The notes under the pieces are model-generated. The model made no database searches, was not told where the DNA came from, and saw nothing but the letters and a program-made list of their open reading frames with translations. Both the position numbers and the translations under genes were made by a program. From NCBI GenBank assembly GCA_017165825.1, contig CM029370.1:19421352-19485351 (forward strand): a stretch of DNA of 64,000 nt, in the 5' to 3' direction. Every line of letters starts with the position of its first letter. Within the stretch, counting starts at the first letter, position 1. Below are positions 49,270 through 63,300 of this stretch, piece after piece. This stretch comes from Hepsetus odoe. Lineage: Eukaryota; Chordata; Actinopteri; Characiformes; Hepsetidae.

Positions 49270-50050
49270 GACAGACCAGCCATAACATTAAAACCACAAG
49301 TGAAAATGAATAACATTGATTATAAGATGTGAAGATGAGAAGGGGTGGTCTATTGGGATATATTACACATAGGGAGTTGGCCACAGTATCGTAAGATTGT
49401 GGGTTCAAACCCCTTACCAGTAGGTTGCCCTGAGGTACCCTTTAGCAATGTACCGTCCCCATCATTGCTCCCTGGGTGCTTTCATAGCTGCCCCCTGCTG
49501 GACGATGTGTGCATGGGTTAAATGCAGAGGTCCAATTTCATTGTGGTTCACTGTGTGTTCTCACAATGACAAGAATAGTCACAATTAAATTAAATTAAGT
49601 TAAAAATATATACTGAGAATAAAACTCGAATACCCCCACCCCACCCCCCGAAACAAATCTTTTTTTCTGTCAAAGAAATGCCACTTCTCCTTACCTGAGG
49701 AAGAGAAGCAGAATGCATTTGGGGAAAAAAATGAAACCTGCCAGTGATGCTCACTGCAATGTTCTGCTGGGAATATGTTCTTGATGTTACTTTGAAAAAA
49801 CATTACTGCCGACCTTTTATGGCAACAATATTCCCTAATGGGAGTGTTCTCTTTAAGCAGGATAATGCACACTGCTACACTGTTCAGGAAGGGTTTGAGG
49901 AACATGAGCTCAAGGTGGTGGCCAAAATTCCACATTCCATGGATCTCAGTCCAACCCAGCATCTGTAGCATGTGCTGGACTAACTCATTCACAACTTCAA
50001 GAATTCAAAGGATCTAAGGAGTTATTCTGGCTGTTTTTAAGAGGGACCTA
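49270..50050 (+). mobile_element. Degenerate Tc1-like element of the second family in esr2 intron 1, interrupted by a SINE
   Basis: CAGACCAGCCATAACATTAA at 49272-49291 is the family's 5' terminus. After a SINE (about 49339-49590), the transposase region resumes near 49740 with an open frame to 49968 holding NGSVLFKQDNAHCYTVQ, including one catalytic Asp, and EGFEEHELKVVAKIPH. It then meets a stop where the family reads into its last catalytic segment. The 3' terminus is not recognised. Confidence 0.7.
49339..49590 (+). mobile_element. SINE type B inserted in a Tc1-like remnant (esr2 intron 1)
   Basis: The head is partly decayed, but the B-box GGGTTCAAACCCC and linker GGTTGCCCTGAGGTACC are clear. 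The type B tail reads CATGGGTTAAATGCAGAGGT and ends GACAAGAATAGTCAC. It separates the 5' end from the transposase part of the Tc1-like element at 49270-50050. Confidence 0.82.
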
Positions 50051-50780
50051 CAAAATAATAGTGTACAAATTAGGTACTTTTTATAGTGTGACTGCTAATA
50101 TGGCTCACTGTATGGTGCATGTGCACTTTACTACTCTATATTCATATGCATTTTAAGTAAATTATATTTGTAGCACATCATGCAGACACATTCAGTACTG
50201 TTTGCTATCTTATGGAATATTATTATACAAATACAATAATAGCAAATAGCATTAAAAATGGGAATAATAATAACATTTAAAAAATGTATTACTTAATATG
50301 TTTTTATATTTTCAGCGCTACCAGTTGGTGACAGCTGAAGGCCCTGGAGACAAAAAAAAACATTCACATTATCAGTTATTTTAAAGTTTATTGTTGCCAT
50401 GGTATATTTACCTTTTAGTCTTTTATGCTGTTTGATCTTTTAGTGCTTGAAGTTTAGGATTTTAAGCTTAATGCTTCAGAATGCTAATGCAAGCACAAAA
50501 AAGAATTTCATCTGTGATTCCAGTCCTAGACCTCATTAACATCAGTGAGCCAATAAGCATGCTTATTTCAAAATGTAGACTGCTGATTGGCTGACTCAAT
50601 TATATTTTGCAGGTATAATATTAGTGCTTCTTTAGTTCTTTCCGATGAACCAATGATTTCTGAAAACTAGAATATGACATGGTCCATTTAAAGACAAAGG
50701 AAGAAATACTCACATATTTTTCTTATTTTGTGTTTGGCAACATATCTTGCCTTTAGCTTATCCTCTCTTTCTTCCTGCAG

Positions 50781-50897
50781 TGTAGAGGAAACGCACACCA
50801 ATGAGGATGCAAAAGTCCTCCATTGTGCTGCTCTCCCTGATCTTGTCGTCCCACGCTGATGATGTGATAATGCTGCACCTGGCCTGAATCTTACACC
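50781..50897 (+). other. esr2: 5' UTR part of the first coding exon of esr2
   Basis: The acceptor at 50779-50780 is preceded by a clean pyrimidine tract (TCTCTTTCTTCCTGCAG), so the exon should start at 50781 and hold 117 nt of leader before the ATG at 50898. The ATG context (ACACCATGT) has a purine at -3. An upstream ATG opens a separate short reading frame in this leader, annotated separately. Confidence 0.75.
50801..50887 (+). CDS. Upstream ORF in the esr2 leader (28 codons)
   Basis: ATG at 50801 opens a 28-codon frame (MRMQKSSIVLLSLILSS at its start) ending at TGA 50885-50887, only 10 nt before the esr2 ATG and in a different frame. It contains two further in-frame ATGs. Such upstream ORFs can reduce translation of the main frame or force reinitiation. 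Its hydrophobic start looks like a signal peptide but is probably chance. Whether it is translated is unknown. Confidence 0.4.
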   Translation: MRMQKSSIVLLSLILSSHADDVIMLHLA

Positions 50898-51301
50898 ATG
50901 TCTGAGTCTCCAGAAAAAGACATTTCACTGCTGCAGCTGCAGGAGGTGGACTCCAGCAGGACAGGGAGCCGGGTGCTCTCCCCCATCTTTAACTCCTCCT
51001 CCTCCCCCACCCTGCCCGTGGAGAGCCACCCCATTTGCATCCCCTCACCCTATACAGACCTCAGCCATGACTTCACCACCTTACCCTTCTACAGCCCCAC
51101 TTTGTTGGGCTATGGCAGCACACCTCTCTCCGAATGCCCCTCGGTGCAACAGTCTCTCAGTCCTACACTCTTCTGGCCATCTCACAGCCATATGTCGCCA
51201 CTGACCCTGCACCGTTCTCAGACCCATGCTCAGCAAAACCAGCTTGGCTGCAAAGCCTGGCAAGAGCTCACACCCCGTGAATATACACCTGAGGAGAACA
51301 G
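50898..51301 (+). CDS. esr2: esr2 coding exon 1: A/B (AF-1) domain
   Basis: Codes for residues 1-134 plus two bases of codon 135. The region is Ser/Pro-rich and low in hydrophobic structure, as expected for the disordered AF-1 domain. It holds blocks recognised from fish ER beta, including [20 protein letters not shown] and SLSPTLFWP. The donor is AACAG|GTACTG. The frame would stop four codons after the donor if read through, which supports splicing here. Confidence 0.95.
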
Positions 51302-54300
51302 GTACTGCTGCTAACATCGTGCTAAACCTTGTTAACAATGCATAGTGCTTTATTTAACTACATCTAACCAGCCTTTGCCTTCTTTAAGGACTACTTTATA
51401 CCATCTTGATCATTGCCTCAGTCCTAGGTCCTCTCTTCAACTCACCCTCCAGGTGTTCCAATAAAGGTTAGGTCAGAGAACCTACTTTCGTGGTCCTTGG
51501 AACCACTCAAGTCTGTATTTGGTTATTTTGCATTCCTATTGGTCAGATTCAACCATTAACCAATTTTAGCTTTAGGGACATTTTAGTATCTCCAAGTTTG
51601 ACATGATGACTTCTAAAATCCTTCTGACAGCATGTAATGTAAAAGTATTTATTTTAGGTATCAGGTAAGACCTTTTTTCTGAGAGTTTAGAGACTTTCCT
51701 GTTGCTTTTGTATATTTTTATAGAACAGTGTGTCATTCAGGCACAAAAAATCACATTAGCCAGTTATTTGAGAAAACAACTTCATCGACCACCCATAATT
51801 GGGAGCAGGTCTGTTAGAATTTGGTCATGCAAATAGCCAGAAATTGATTTATGGTGCATAAGCTTCTATTGTTTGCAGCTACTTTAGACTCATTACTCAA
51901 TGCAAATATAGGAGCCCACTTTCATTTTATATAGTTTGGGGGGTTTTTTTTGGCACAAATTGTGTAAATTAGATTTTTTTGCAAAATTATTCCTCTGATA
52001 AATGAACTTAAATGTCATCTCCATCTGCTCTAGTAAACCGATGGTTAAAAGGTCAGCAGAGTGTGAGGAGAACTTTAGCTCTACGGACAGTAAAGCAGAC
52101 ATGCACTTCTGCGCTGTGTGCAGCGACTATGCCTCTGGCTACCACTATGGTGTCTGGTCCTGTGAGGGATGCAAAGCCTTCTTCAAAAGGAGTATTCAAG
52201 GTAACAATTCCTCCAAAGAAGCTCATGACCTGCACATGTATGGAAACTTGAAAAAAGATGTGCTTACTCACATTTATACTTCTTTATACAGACAAACCTT
52301 TTTATTGCAACATTAATTGCACTCTGCTTTGTTTACCATGTGCCCCCTCTGATAGGTTTGTTTGCTTTGTCACTGTGACCTGGCAGATTCTGCATTTACT
52401 CATCGTATTCTTCTAACAGACTAAGAGAGGGTTTATAATTTAATTTCAAATATAACAGTCTAACCTACACACAGGCTCAAAAAATGCATAAAGAACTTAT
52501 TGTCCTAATATGCTTTTGCATGGCAGCAATGCAAATTCTAATGAAGCTCTGCTTTCTCCTATCTGGGAGCTTGAGCTTGTTTTTAGCCTCTAGGGTGTCT
52601 TAAGACTTTAACCAGTGCCAATAATACTATTACATTCTGTTTTTGTTAGTTTTCAAATGTGTTCTCTCCAGTGACCTCAGCTGCACTGCTGCCAGACACT
52701 TGCTTCTCCCCTTGTCCTTGATGCACTATAAGGCCATAAATACCCAGGAATTTTCTAATTCTAATTTCTTCTTTTTAGAGAATTCAGCTTCTTTATGTTG
52801 CACACTAGCTGCCACAAGTCTCCAATCACGTATACACATAAGTCAACTCCATAGAAAGGCACGACCAATAGAACAGGAGCTCCAGAAAAATTTAATTTAC
52901 CATGTTCAATGCCAGTGCCTGTAGAGCAGTGGAACTGCTTTATCTGGAGTGATGGAGTGTCATCCTATACCTTTGGCACGAACTGTGAAAGTGTTTGTGA
53001 CAGGGCTGCTGATGGTAAAAATCCTTATCCCAAATATTGTCTCCAGCATTCTAGTGGGTCCTTCCATGGTTTTCTCTGCTAAGCATTCTATTATTCATTA
53101 TTATTTTGTTTTTGTAATTGCTGGATGTCCAAATTGTATCGAAATCAAATTTGATTATTCGTACAGCCCTGCTTTGTGAACGAAGACATCCAGCATCAGT
53201 TCCTGATGATCTCACGGCATCAGAACCTGGATCTGCAATTAGATACTCACAACAATGTTCCAGTATCAAGTTAAAGCTCTCCCAAAAGAGTAGAGGGTGT
53301 TACTGCAGTAAAGAGGAACAAACATCTCTATAAAAACCCTTGATTTACAAAGAAGCACTGAACGGGTGTTTACAGAGTTTGCCTCATTTAGAGTGTATTA
53401 TGTTGAGATGTGCACACTGTCTTCAGCCTTGTTTCTTTAGATTTTTTGGTCAGTGGTCACTTATTTCACCAACATTAGCTGACTCCATTGGCAGTTTAAG
53501 GACTAATAGAATGAGTGCTGTTAACACACATCCTGTCTTTTGACCAGGCCATAACGATTACATCTGTCCCGCAACCAACCAGTGCACCATTGATAAGAAT
53601 CGACGTAAGAGCTGCCAGGCCTGCAGACTTCGCAAGTGTTACGAAGTAGGAATGATGAAATGTGGTAAGTATTTATTTGCAGTTCTCTATCGGTACCTAT
53701 CTTATCTGTATCTTCAGCTCTATTTCTCCCGTATTTTATTCTCCGCTATGTTTTTCTTTTTTCAAATGTTTATTTTATTGTAGTTGATTTTGTAATGCAG
53801 CACTTTGGTCAACAGCTGCTGTCTATTAAACCTGCTATATAAATAAAGATACCTTGACTGTCTCGCTCTCCCTCTCTGTCTCTCCCTGTCTCTCTGTCTC
53901 TGTGCCTCTATCTGTCTGTTTGTTCTCTCTCCATTTTTTCCTGCTACACTAAAGTCTACCATACTTTGCCAAGTCCTAGTTGAAAATATGGACTTTGTTT
54001 TATACCTTGTTCTGGACTTTGTCAGCTTTATCAGCAGAGTTTGGAGTAATGTACGGGTTTAATCAGTGTGATATGATAATTGATGGATCATACTTGCAGA
54101 TCTCCTGGATATTTTGTGACTTGTTTGTGCACTTAATGCCCCTTTTTTCTACTGTTTGTTTACTTTGCCATTTAGCTGGGAGGACAGAACATTGTGGCAA
54201 AGATGAACTTTTCTGAGATGGTTTCCTTTAGACTGAAAAATAATTCATTAGCTCCAAGCTAAATTAAACCTTTGTTGCTGTGGAGACCAAATTGACGTCC

Positions 54301-57300
54301 ATCATTGCTTCTGCAGTGATTTTATCTGTGGGGACTTATTCTCAGTTAGTTCAAGCACTTGGGTGTTTTATTAGATGAACAGGACAAATTAATTGCCCTT
54401 TATGGGGGATTGGCATAAGGACACAGAGAGTGGTCACTGTATTACTTGAATATTTATATTCTCCTACATAATGAATTTTCAGGCTGCTGCTAATTGTGGG
54501 AAACAACTGGAGGTTGATCATGTGTGTTTGTGTGTTAGGTATGCGCAGAGACCGGGCCAGCTACAGTCGCGGGGGGCCGCAGCAGAGGAGAGTCACACGG
54601 CTCCCTGCCAGAGCTGTAACAGGCTCTCACAGACAAGCTGAGCGCAGAGGACCTCCATCTATCAGGGTAAAGGAAGTTTTCACTACAACGCTGAGCCCGG
54701 AGGAGCTCATAGCCCGGATCATGGAGGCCGAACCACCAGACATTTATTTAATGAAGGATGTGAAGAAGCCCTTCACTGAGGCTAATGTTATGATGTCCCT
54801 CACAAACTTGGCTGACAAGGAGCTCGTCCACATGATCAGCTGGGCCAAGAAGATCCCAGGTGTGTGTATACACAGTACAAGTGGGAGTCTTTGTGCAAAA
54901 AGTTAATACAATATCACACATACACACACACACATGCACACGCACACACACAGACACACACACACACACACACGTTTAGTTCAGAGTTTAGTTTTCTTTT
55001 TTATTAAATTGATGCTCTTGGGACCAAACCTTATATCTCAAAAACTGCAACTTTACAGCAGAATAAGAAAAGCATTGAACTTATAATGTAAAAAGATTTT
55101 TTACAGGTCATGTTGGACCTTACTGGTGACCTGTCCAGGGTGTTTTTTTCTGCCTGTGTGAGTTGGGATAGGCTCTAGTGCCCCCTGCAACCCCAGTCAG
55201 GGTAAGCAGTTGATGGATGATAATTGATGGATGGATGTTGTTCTGTTTCTACCGAGCCTTTCATTATGAAATATTTATGCACTTTTAAAGGCAAATTATT
55301 AAAAAAAAAAACAAAAAAAAAAAGGGGAGATACCAGGCTTTGTTCCATCATAGTAACATTCTGAAAAAAACAGATGATGTGCTGTTTGCAAAAGCTAATG
55401 TTTGTTTTATAATGCTGCTGTAATTATGTTTTCATTCTCATATTGCTGCCTGCTTTTTAGGATTTTCATGCACACACAAATAAATGGAGAAAATTATTAG
55501 TGCTTATGCTGACACAGTTTTGCACTTTATGCACTTGTTTACTATAGACAAAACAAAATCTGAATAAAACCTTTTCTGCGTAGCAGTGGCAGAGTAAATG
55601 GTATAAAATGTAATTTTAAAATGGGATCAAGTCTCTGATTCCTTTGTAAATTCCACAATCTAGTTTGCACAAGGCTAAATCTGTCTTTTATTCGCATTGC
55701 CGATTTCTGAAGTGTGTTGCTAGATATGAAGTGCTCTCTGACTCATTGGAGGTGCAAACTGTTGACACACCGGTGTTTGTTTCTGTCTCGTTCACTGAAG
55801 CACAGCGTGCCACTCTTAGCTTTGTTTTTAAGATGGTGAGCTACTGTGTGCCATGAGGTGTGAAGGTGTGCTGGGCTGAAGCTGAACCAGGCACAAGGGT
55901 TATCAGCTAACACTTCATTAAATAAGACAGTTTTATTACACTAATAAGTGTGTTGGAGCAATTTGAATGAACGTTTGGAGTTTGGAGTGTGTGTCTGAAA
56001 ACCTAAATAGTGAAAGTGAATATTAATAATTGTGAGCACACAGCCCAGCAAACCACAATGATATGCATTCTCTGCATTAAACCCATATACACACTATGCA
56101 GCAGTGGGCAGCCATATCCAGCATCTGTGGAGAACCGTTGGGGATGGTACCTTGCTTAAGGGTACTTCAGGGCAACCTACTGGTCTGGGATTCGAACCCA
56201 TGCCCTTCTGATCCTGGGGACTGGTCCCTAACCACTAGGCCACAGCTGCCCCGACAGTGTTATGCGTGTTCATTTTAAAGCTTTTTATGTGTGCAGGTTT
56301 CGTGGAGCTCAGCCTTTTCGACCAGGTCCATCTATTAGAGTGCTGCTGGTTAGAGGTGCTGATGTTGGGGCTGATGTGGAGATCTGTTGATCATCCTGGA
56401 AAGCTCATCTTCTCCCCTGATCTCATTCTCAGCAGGTATACCATGTTTTATGTCTCCTGCATTCATTCTTATATATGTTTCTCTATTTCAGTGGTACCCA
56501 AACGGTGGCACACATACCCCTATAGTTATGCCCAGTGACCCGGGGGGTAATTGGGTTAATTTGGACCAGTGAGTAAAAAATTAATTAGTTTTGTTCCAAT
56601 TGCCTGGCATCGCTGGGTGACTTAAGCCTACTAGCTGGCATTATGACAGCTGGAATACATACTGGGGTGTTTTTGGATTTGTTGGTGAAGAAGATGCTGC
56701 AGTCTTCTTCTCATGTCTCAGAATAGCCTAATGACAGTTAGGATGAATGAAGAGTGCTTCAATTTAACAACTGCTGTATGTGAGCTGTGTACTCCAGTTA
56801 GTTTCATTTTCACAGCTGTGGTATAACTTGCAGTTTTAGTGATTTAGTACTTTGAAGCCTGCTGTAATCACCGCTCAGGCCTTTGATTAAGTGTACGTAG
56901 AGCTTTTAAATGCTGAGCAGGTGATGTTACTGTGATGTGTGTTCAGTGGAGGGGGCAACAGAAAACGCATTCTTTATTCAAGTAGACTACTTGTGGAAAA
57001 AATAAAACAACTTTGTAGAAATGTAAAAATATTGATTCTGAAATGCTCTAAAAAATATTCATAGTATACAAGTAAAAGTACTTCTTTGAAGGACTGCTTC
57101 TGTGCAAAGTGAACTTTACATTTTACATTTAAATATAAACTGAAAATAATCGCTGCTTCACTTTCATCAGTGTTGCTTAGATTGATCTTTGCAATTCATC
57201 TATTACTTTCAACACACGCCGTTTCGCTGCCTTCGAGTCTCCCTTGAGTTTCTTTAGTTTTTAAAGTGTTTGTTGCTTGTTGCATCTCTTAGATGATCTA

Positions 57301-60300
57301 TTTCAAAAGATAAACTATGCCTTTTTTGTGCCATTGTTTCATCCAGCTAGACTGAAGTAGGTTTTGATGTTGAAAATATATTTACTGGTGTAAAATATTA
57401 AAGGAACAAGTCAAAAGAACAGATATTTGTGGTAAAATGTGAGTAGAAGTAAAAAGGCATCAGAAAATGTCCTAATTAAGTACAGATACCTGAAAATCCT
57501 ACGTAAAGTACCAAAGTATTTGTATTTTGTTACTTTCCATGTCTGCAGTTCAAGAATATTGTCTTATTTGCTGCACTTTGTACAGCTGCAGATTTTCATG
57601 AACAAATTTGTTCTGATTCTCACCTGCTGACCCTGCAGCCTTTGATTATAAATAAAGAAAATCTACTTCTCTTCCTTGTGTTCTAATCAGCAGTAACCTA
57701 ACCAAAGCTATAATACAGGCCTTATGAGCATCCCTTACTTTGCTTATTCAGACTTGGTTGCAACATGTTAGTTAAAAGGGAGTGATTTTGCATAAAGGTT
57801 CAATATCATATTTATATGTCACTATGCATGCATATGTGTGTGGAAGCAGCAGGAAATTGAATTTCTAAGAGGAATAGACTTACTAAAAGCTTGGAAGTCT
57901 GTGATCTTGGTCATATACTGCTCAGAGTCAGGCATGTGAGTCAGCCTTGCAGTTAGTCAATGACATTTTAGGTAAAGCCATAAAAACCCTCTGCATAATA
58001 AGTCAAAATTGAGATTTTTTCTATTTAGATTAGCATTTAGCTGATAATATAACAAAAAAAAAAACAAAAAAAAGCAAAATAGATTTAGTATGATTGCCTA
58101 TGATCGCCTGGACAAAAATAAAAAGTCAAAATGTAATTCAAGTATTGGTCCAGTCTAAACATCTGTTCATTATCATTTAATTATTTAGATTTAGCTCATT
58201 TATTATTAGCTGAGTAATTAAGTAAATGACTATCAGTACCAAGATGATTCCAGTATCGCGGTGGTTCCGTATCAAAAAAGTTGCATTGTTAAAGGTCAAA
58301 GCAGAAAAAAGCTGGATTAATCTGAGGGTTTGCAATTGTGTGTGTGTGTGACTGTTCTTCAGCCCATGGGTCGCTCCCACCATCATTTAACAAACTCACT
58401 AAAACGTGTGCGCTTTGTACATTTTAATGAAGTGTTAAATAACACATTTTATTTTCTGATGTTGCCATTTTTGGACATTTTTGGCACAGTTGGGCTGTTG
58501 TCCTTCAGCCTAAATCTTAGCATTTTGCACATGTAAACACTTTCATCTCCTTTCTACACTTTCTCATCTTCCTTTTAAAAAATGAATAAATAAATGATCA
58601 CCTTGTGGCACTTATCTAACATCTGGGACAATGAATTCTCTTGCCTCAGTCAGATATAGGGCTTATAAGTTACTTGACAGGGAAATAGATAATCGGCAGT
58701 TGATTTTTAGCTGGTTACTATAATGATGAACAGATGTGGAGATGAAGCGCTGGTGTGGGTCACTCAGGATAAGAGCTTCTGCTAAATGCTGTAAGTGTAA
58801 TATGTAATGTTTAATGTAAATATAATCACTCTGCTGCTACAGTACTGTGCTGTACTCATTCTTAGTCAAATGGTTCCTGCTTTCCATTGGCTGCACTGTG
58901 CAGTTTCCAAAGAACTTTTTTTTGTAGTCCACCATGTACTTTGTGCAGTCCTGGTCTGTTTTATGGTGGAGAATGGTCTTGGTTGCTTCGTTCACTGAGC
59001 ATATGATAGAAACGACAACATAAACCCACTTGAGGGTTGTATAGATTATGAAAATGATGTCGAATGACTAGCACATCAGTTTTCCACTCTCACAGTATTC
59101 CACTAATAGTGCTTTTTATGCTGCTCATCTTTGTTCAGTGCATTTCACAAACTGCCCAGGTTGTCCGTTTAATGTTCACTCTGATAGTTTAACCCAGTGT
59201 CTGGCTAAAGGGACCAGTAAAAAGTAATACTCTCTTGCTTTAGTCAGAACAGTAATTTAGCAAAGAGCTCAAATGGAGCTAAAATATTCTGTTCTGCTGC
59301 TTTCATTTTGGTAGGTATTACTAAAGGGAGGCCTGTCTCACATGTACAGCTCAAAAACCTAATTTCTATCAAGTAAAATGCTTTTTTTTCTATCTAATGC
59401 TATTTTCTAAAGTAATGGGACTTTATGGGGTTAATAGTCATCTGCTCTGCCACTCTTCTCAGAGCTGAAATATTTGCTGAGACTTGTGCACTTGCATGTC
59501 CTTCCCGCACACATGCACGCGCACACACACACACACACACACTTACTTTTTTAAACAGGTGTTACATTGTATTTCTAAGGCCAAATTTCAGGCTACAAAA
59601 ATATTGACCTTTGTCATCTCTTTCTTTTCCTTTTGCTTTGAGTAATCCATTATCCAGGCGCCAGTGGACTTCTGCTTAATAATGGTGCAGCATTTAATGT
59701 CTGTTTCATTGTTTATTTCAAGAGTTACTGCTCAAGAACTTTGGCTCAGTGTTAAGTGTTATCTGGAATGAAAAGCACCATCATTGACACACTGATAAGA
59801 CTTATGACAGACTCCTAACATTAATCCAAGCACATGTGACGAAAGAAGGAATGCATGGTTAAGAAATTCTGTCCATATTGAAAAATAAAGAACATTTCAG
59901 AAACATTTGAAATGTTTCAAAGCTTCTGTGCTAAAATGTAGGAGTAGAATGACTTAGATCAGGATTAAAGAGTAATGTTCTTCTACGTATATACATTAGG
60001 GATGTATATTCTCGATATATTCTATTATATATACTTATATATAAAATATTTTGGGGATTAGGGATTAGGGGTGCTTGAACTTTAGCACACAGTCTCACAT
60101 GAAAACCATCACATACAGTTGAGGGCAAAATTATTAGTCCCCCCTTATGAAATTTGACAACACTCTTGATTTCTCCATGAAAATGACCATTACCAGCAAG
60201 TGTTTGTTATTTTGGAAACAAATACACTATAAAAAAAATGTCCACTAAGTTTAATTAGGATGTTTTATTGAAACACCAAGTTGAAACAAGAAAGGGCAAA

Positions 60301-63300
60301 AATGAGACATCCAAAATGATTAGCCCCCTGGCCATTAATAGTCAATAGTGTACCCTTTCTGAGCCACAGCTGACAACAATCTCTTTGAGTAGTTCTTTAC
60401 TAGGTTGGCACAGGTCTCCTGAGGGATTTTGACCCATTCTTCCATTGCAAATTATTCTAGCTGGTCCACATTGCATGGTTTCCGAGCATGGACATTCACT
60501 TTGAGCACCCGCCACAGATTCTCAATAGGATTGAGGTATGGGCTCTGTGCGGGCCACTCCAGGATCTTGGTTTTGGTATCCTTGAGGAACTGTTGGACTA
60601 ATTTCGATGTATGCTTTGGTTCATTGTCTTGTTGGAAGACCAAGCAATGAACTAAGCCTAGAATACGAGAAGATTTCTGCATATTCTCCCTCAAAATGTC
60701 AACATAATTTTCTTTTTTCATGATGCCATGCACCGGAACAAGGCTCCCTGTGGCTGAGGCTGCAAAACAGCTCCACAGCATGATGCTCCCATCACCATGT
60801 TTAACTGTGGGAACTGTGTTCCTAGGGTTGAAGGCCTCTCCCTTTCTTCGCCTAACATAAGCAACATCCATGTGCCCGAACAGTTCCAGTTTATACCGCG
60901 AAAACTCATCTTTACCTTTCAAATGTTCACGGGGCAAATCTCAGTCGGGCTGTGATGTGCCGCTCTTTGAGTAAAGGGGTTCTCCACGATGAAGAGCCCT
61001 CACAACTGTGTTCCTTGAAACATCAACTCCAGAAGAGGCAAGGTCAGCAACAATCATCTTGGCAGATGTCCGGGGCTCTTTGCTGACATCTCTGACTATT
61101 TTCCTCTCCAGAGTTCTTGAAACCTTGCACTTACAGCCACGGGCAGGTTTGTTTCTTACAGAATTTGTCTCCTTGTACTTGGCAATGATGCAGCGTACAA
61201 CAATTCTAGACACTGTGAATCGCTTGGAAATGGCAGTGTAGCCCTCCCCCTTATCAGGAGCCTCTACTATCTTCTTTCTGAGCTCCAGACTGATTTCTTT
61301 TGTCTTTGGCATGGTGAGTAACAGTAGTCCCTCTCATGTGTTCAAGTGCCCTGTTCCTTGGAGTCTTTTTATTTTTTATGTTGATTGAATGTTGTTAGGA
61401 AACCAGCTGACTGCACAGGTGTGGTTTCAAAGCTGATTGGTTAATTATTGTAGGTGTGTTTTGAAAGCATGGGGCTAATATTTTTGACCGTCACATTTTT
61501 TACTATATTTGATATGAAAGAAGCCTAAAAATGTATTTTATATTACAAAATGTACCAAAAGCTACTAAATAGCACTGGTGAATGTTTACTTATATCAAGT
61601 TTCATCAATGCTGCAAACACTGGGAAGAAGTTTAGAAAAATGTTCCATAATTCCTGGGGGGCTAATAATTTTGGCCTCAACTGTACCTACATGCCATTGT
61701 TTCATCCAGCTAGATTGAAGTAGGTTTTGATGTTGAAAATACATTTAATGGCGTAAAATATTAAAGGAACAAGTCAAAAGAACAGATATTTGTGGTAAAA
61801 TGTGAGTAGAAGTAAAAAGGCATCAGAAAATGACCTCATTAAGTACAAATACCTGAAAATCCTACATAAAGTACCAAAGTATTTGTATTTTGTTACTTTC
61901 CAAGTCCATGTCAAATATCATATGTATCATGTCACTATGCTTTTTTTCACTATGCATGTTTTTTTTTGTGTGTGTGTAAATGATATAAAATAGGTCCTTA
62001 GAGGAAGACTTTAATATAATGTTTTTCAGAAGCATCTCAGTCTCATCTATTATATTAATGATGTTTTTGGTGATGGGCAGGGACGAAAGCAGCATTGTGC
62101 AAGGCTTTGTGGAGATTTTTGACATGCTTCTGGCGGCTACGTCGCGATTCAGAGAGCTGAAGCTGCAGAGAGAGGAGTATGTCTGTCTCAAAACCATGAT
62201 CCTCCTCAATTCCAGTAAGTGTGTACTATCCTTCTATGTAAAAAAAAAAAAAAAAAAAAATCGAATGACTGGAACGTTCATTCTGATTTATTTAAATGTT
62301 GTAATTGCATGTACTCCAACATAAATTTTTTTATGCACGCACATATTCGTGTTTAGAATCACATTGTGTTCTTGAATCTGGCATCCCTCTCTGGCCCTTT
62401 AGCCAAGGCCTTTAGATCTTCAGAAGTTTTATTATGTTTAATTGAAGAGAATGCTGGTTAGGATAGCCAAGCGAATCACTCACACATTGTAAATGTCCAA
62501 AGAGAACAACATGCAGACTCTTTTAGCACATGGATCTATTTCATTTAAACGCACAAGTTAGTAACAGATGGCGCTGATACTGTGATACTGTTGAGATCAT
62601 ATTTTTCTCTATTATTCCTCCCTTTATTCGCCATTTTGCATTTTTCTGTGCATCATTGTGAGATTCTAAAGAGCTCCACCGTCTGTTTATTTTTTTTCCC
62701 ACACTGGAACATTTCAGGAGAAAATCCCTGCTTACTTGACTTTGTTTTTGAATCTTGGTTGTAATTGCGATTTAACTGGCTGTGTGGCAACATGCTGTTG
62801 CAGACATGTGTCTGAGTTCCACTGAAGGAGGAGAGGAACCACAGAGCAGGACTAAGCTGCTGCAACTGCTGGATTCAGTGACTGATGCACTGGTGTGGGC
62901 CATCTCTAAGACAGGCCTGAGCTTTCAGCAGCGCTCAGCACGACTGGCCCACCTGCTCATGCTTCTCTCGCACATACGCCACGTTAGGTACAGTCCACAG
63001 CACCCTTTCTGAACAAGCAGAAAACCAAGGAGAATATTCCCCCCAGAATATTTCTCTGGTTTGCAGTGCAAATCTAGAACAACCTTCACAGTATTTGCTG
63101 ATGATTGTGCTTTTCTTAGACTATTGATTATCTTCAGGGGCATCAGCATGAAAGAGCAGAAGTCATTTTCATTTAAAGTCCTTTGTTAAAAGCAGAATAT
63201 ATATATATAAATTATATATAAATATATATAAAGCAATATAAAAGAGTAATCAAGTGATCAAATAAACTCAGATATATTGAATATGTATGTGGTTTAACAT

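Noticed and set aside
49600..49992. 130-codon minus-strand frame
   Set aside because: Antisense of the Tc1-like transposase remnant read on the + strand at 49744-49968.
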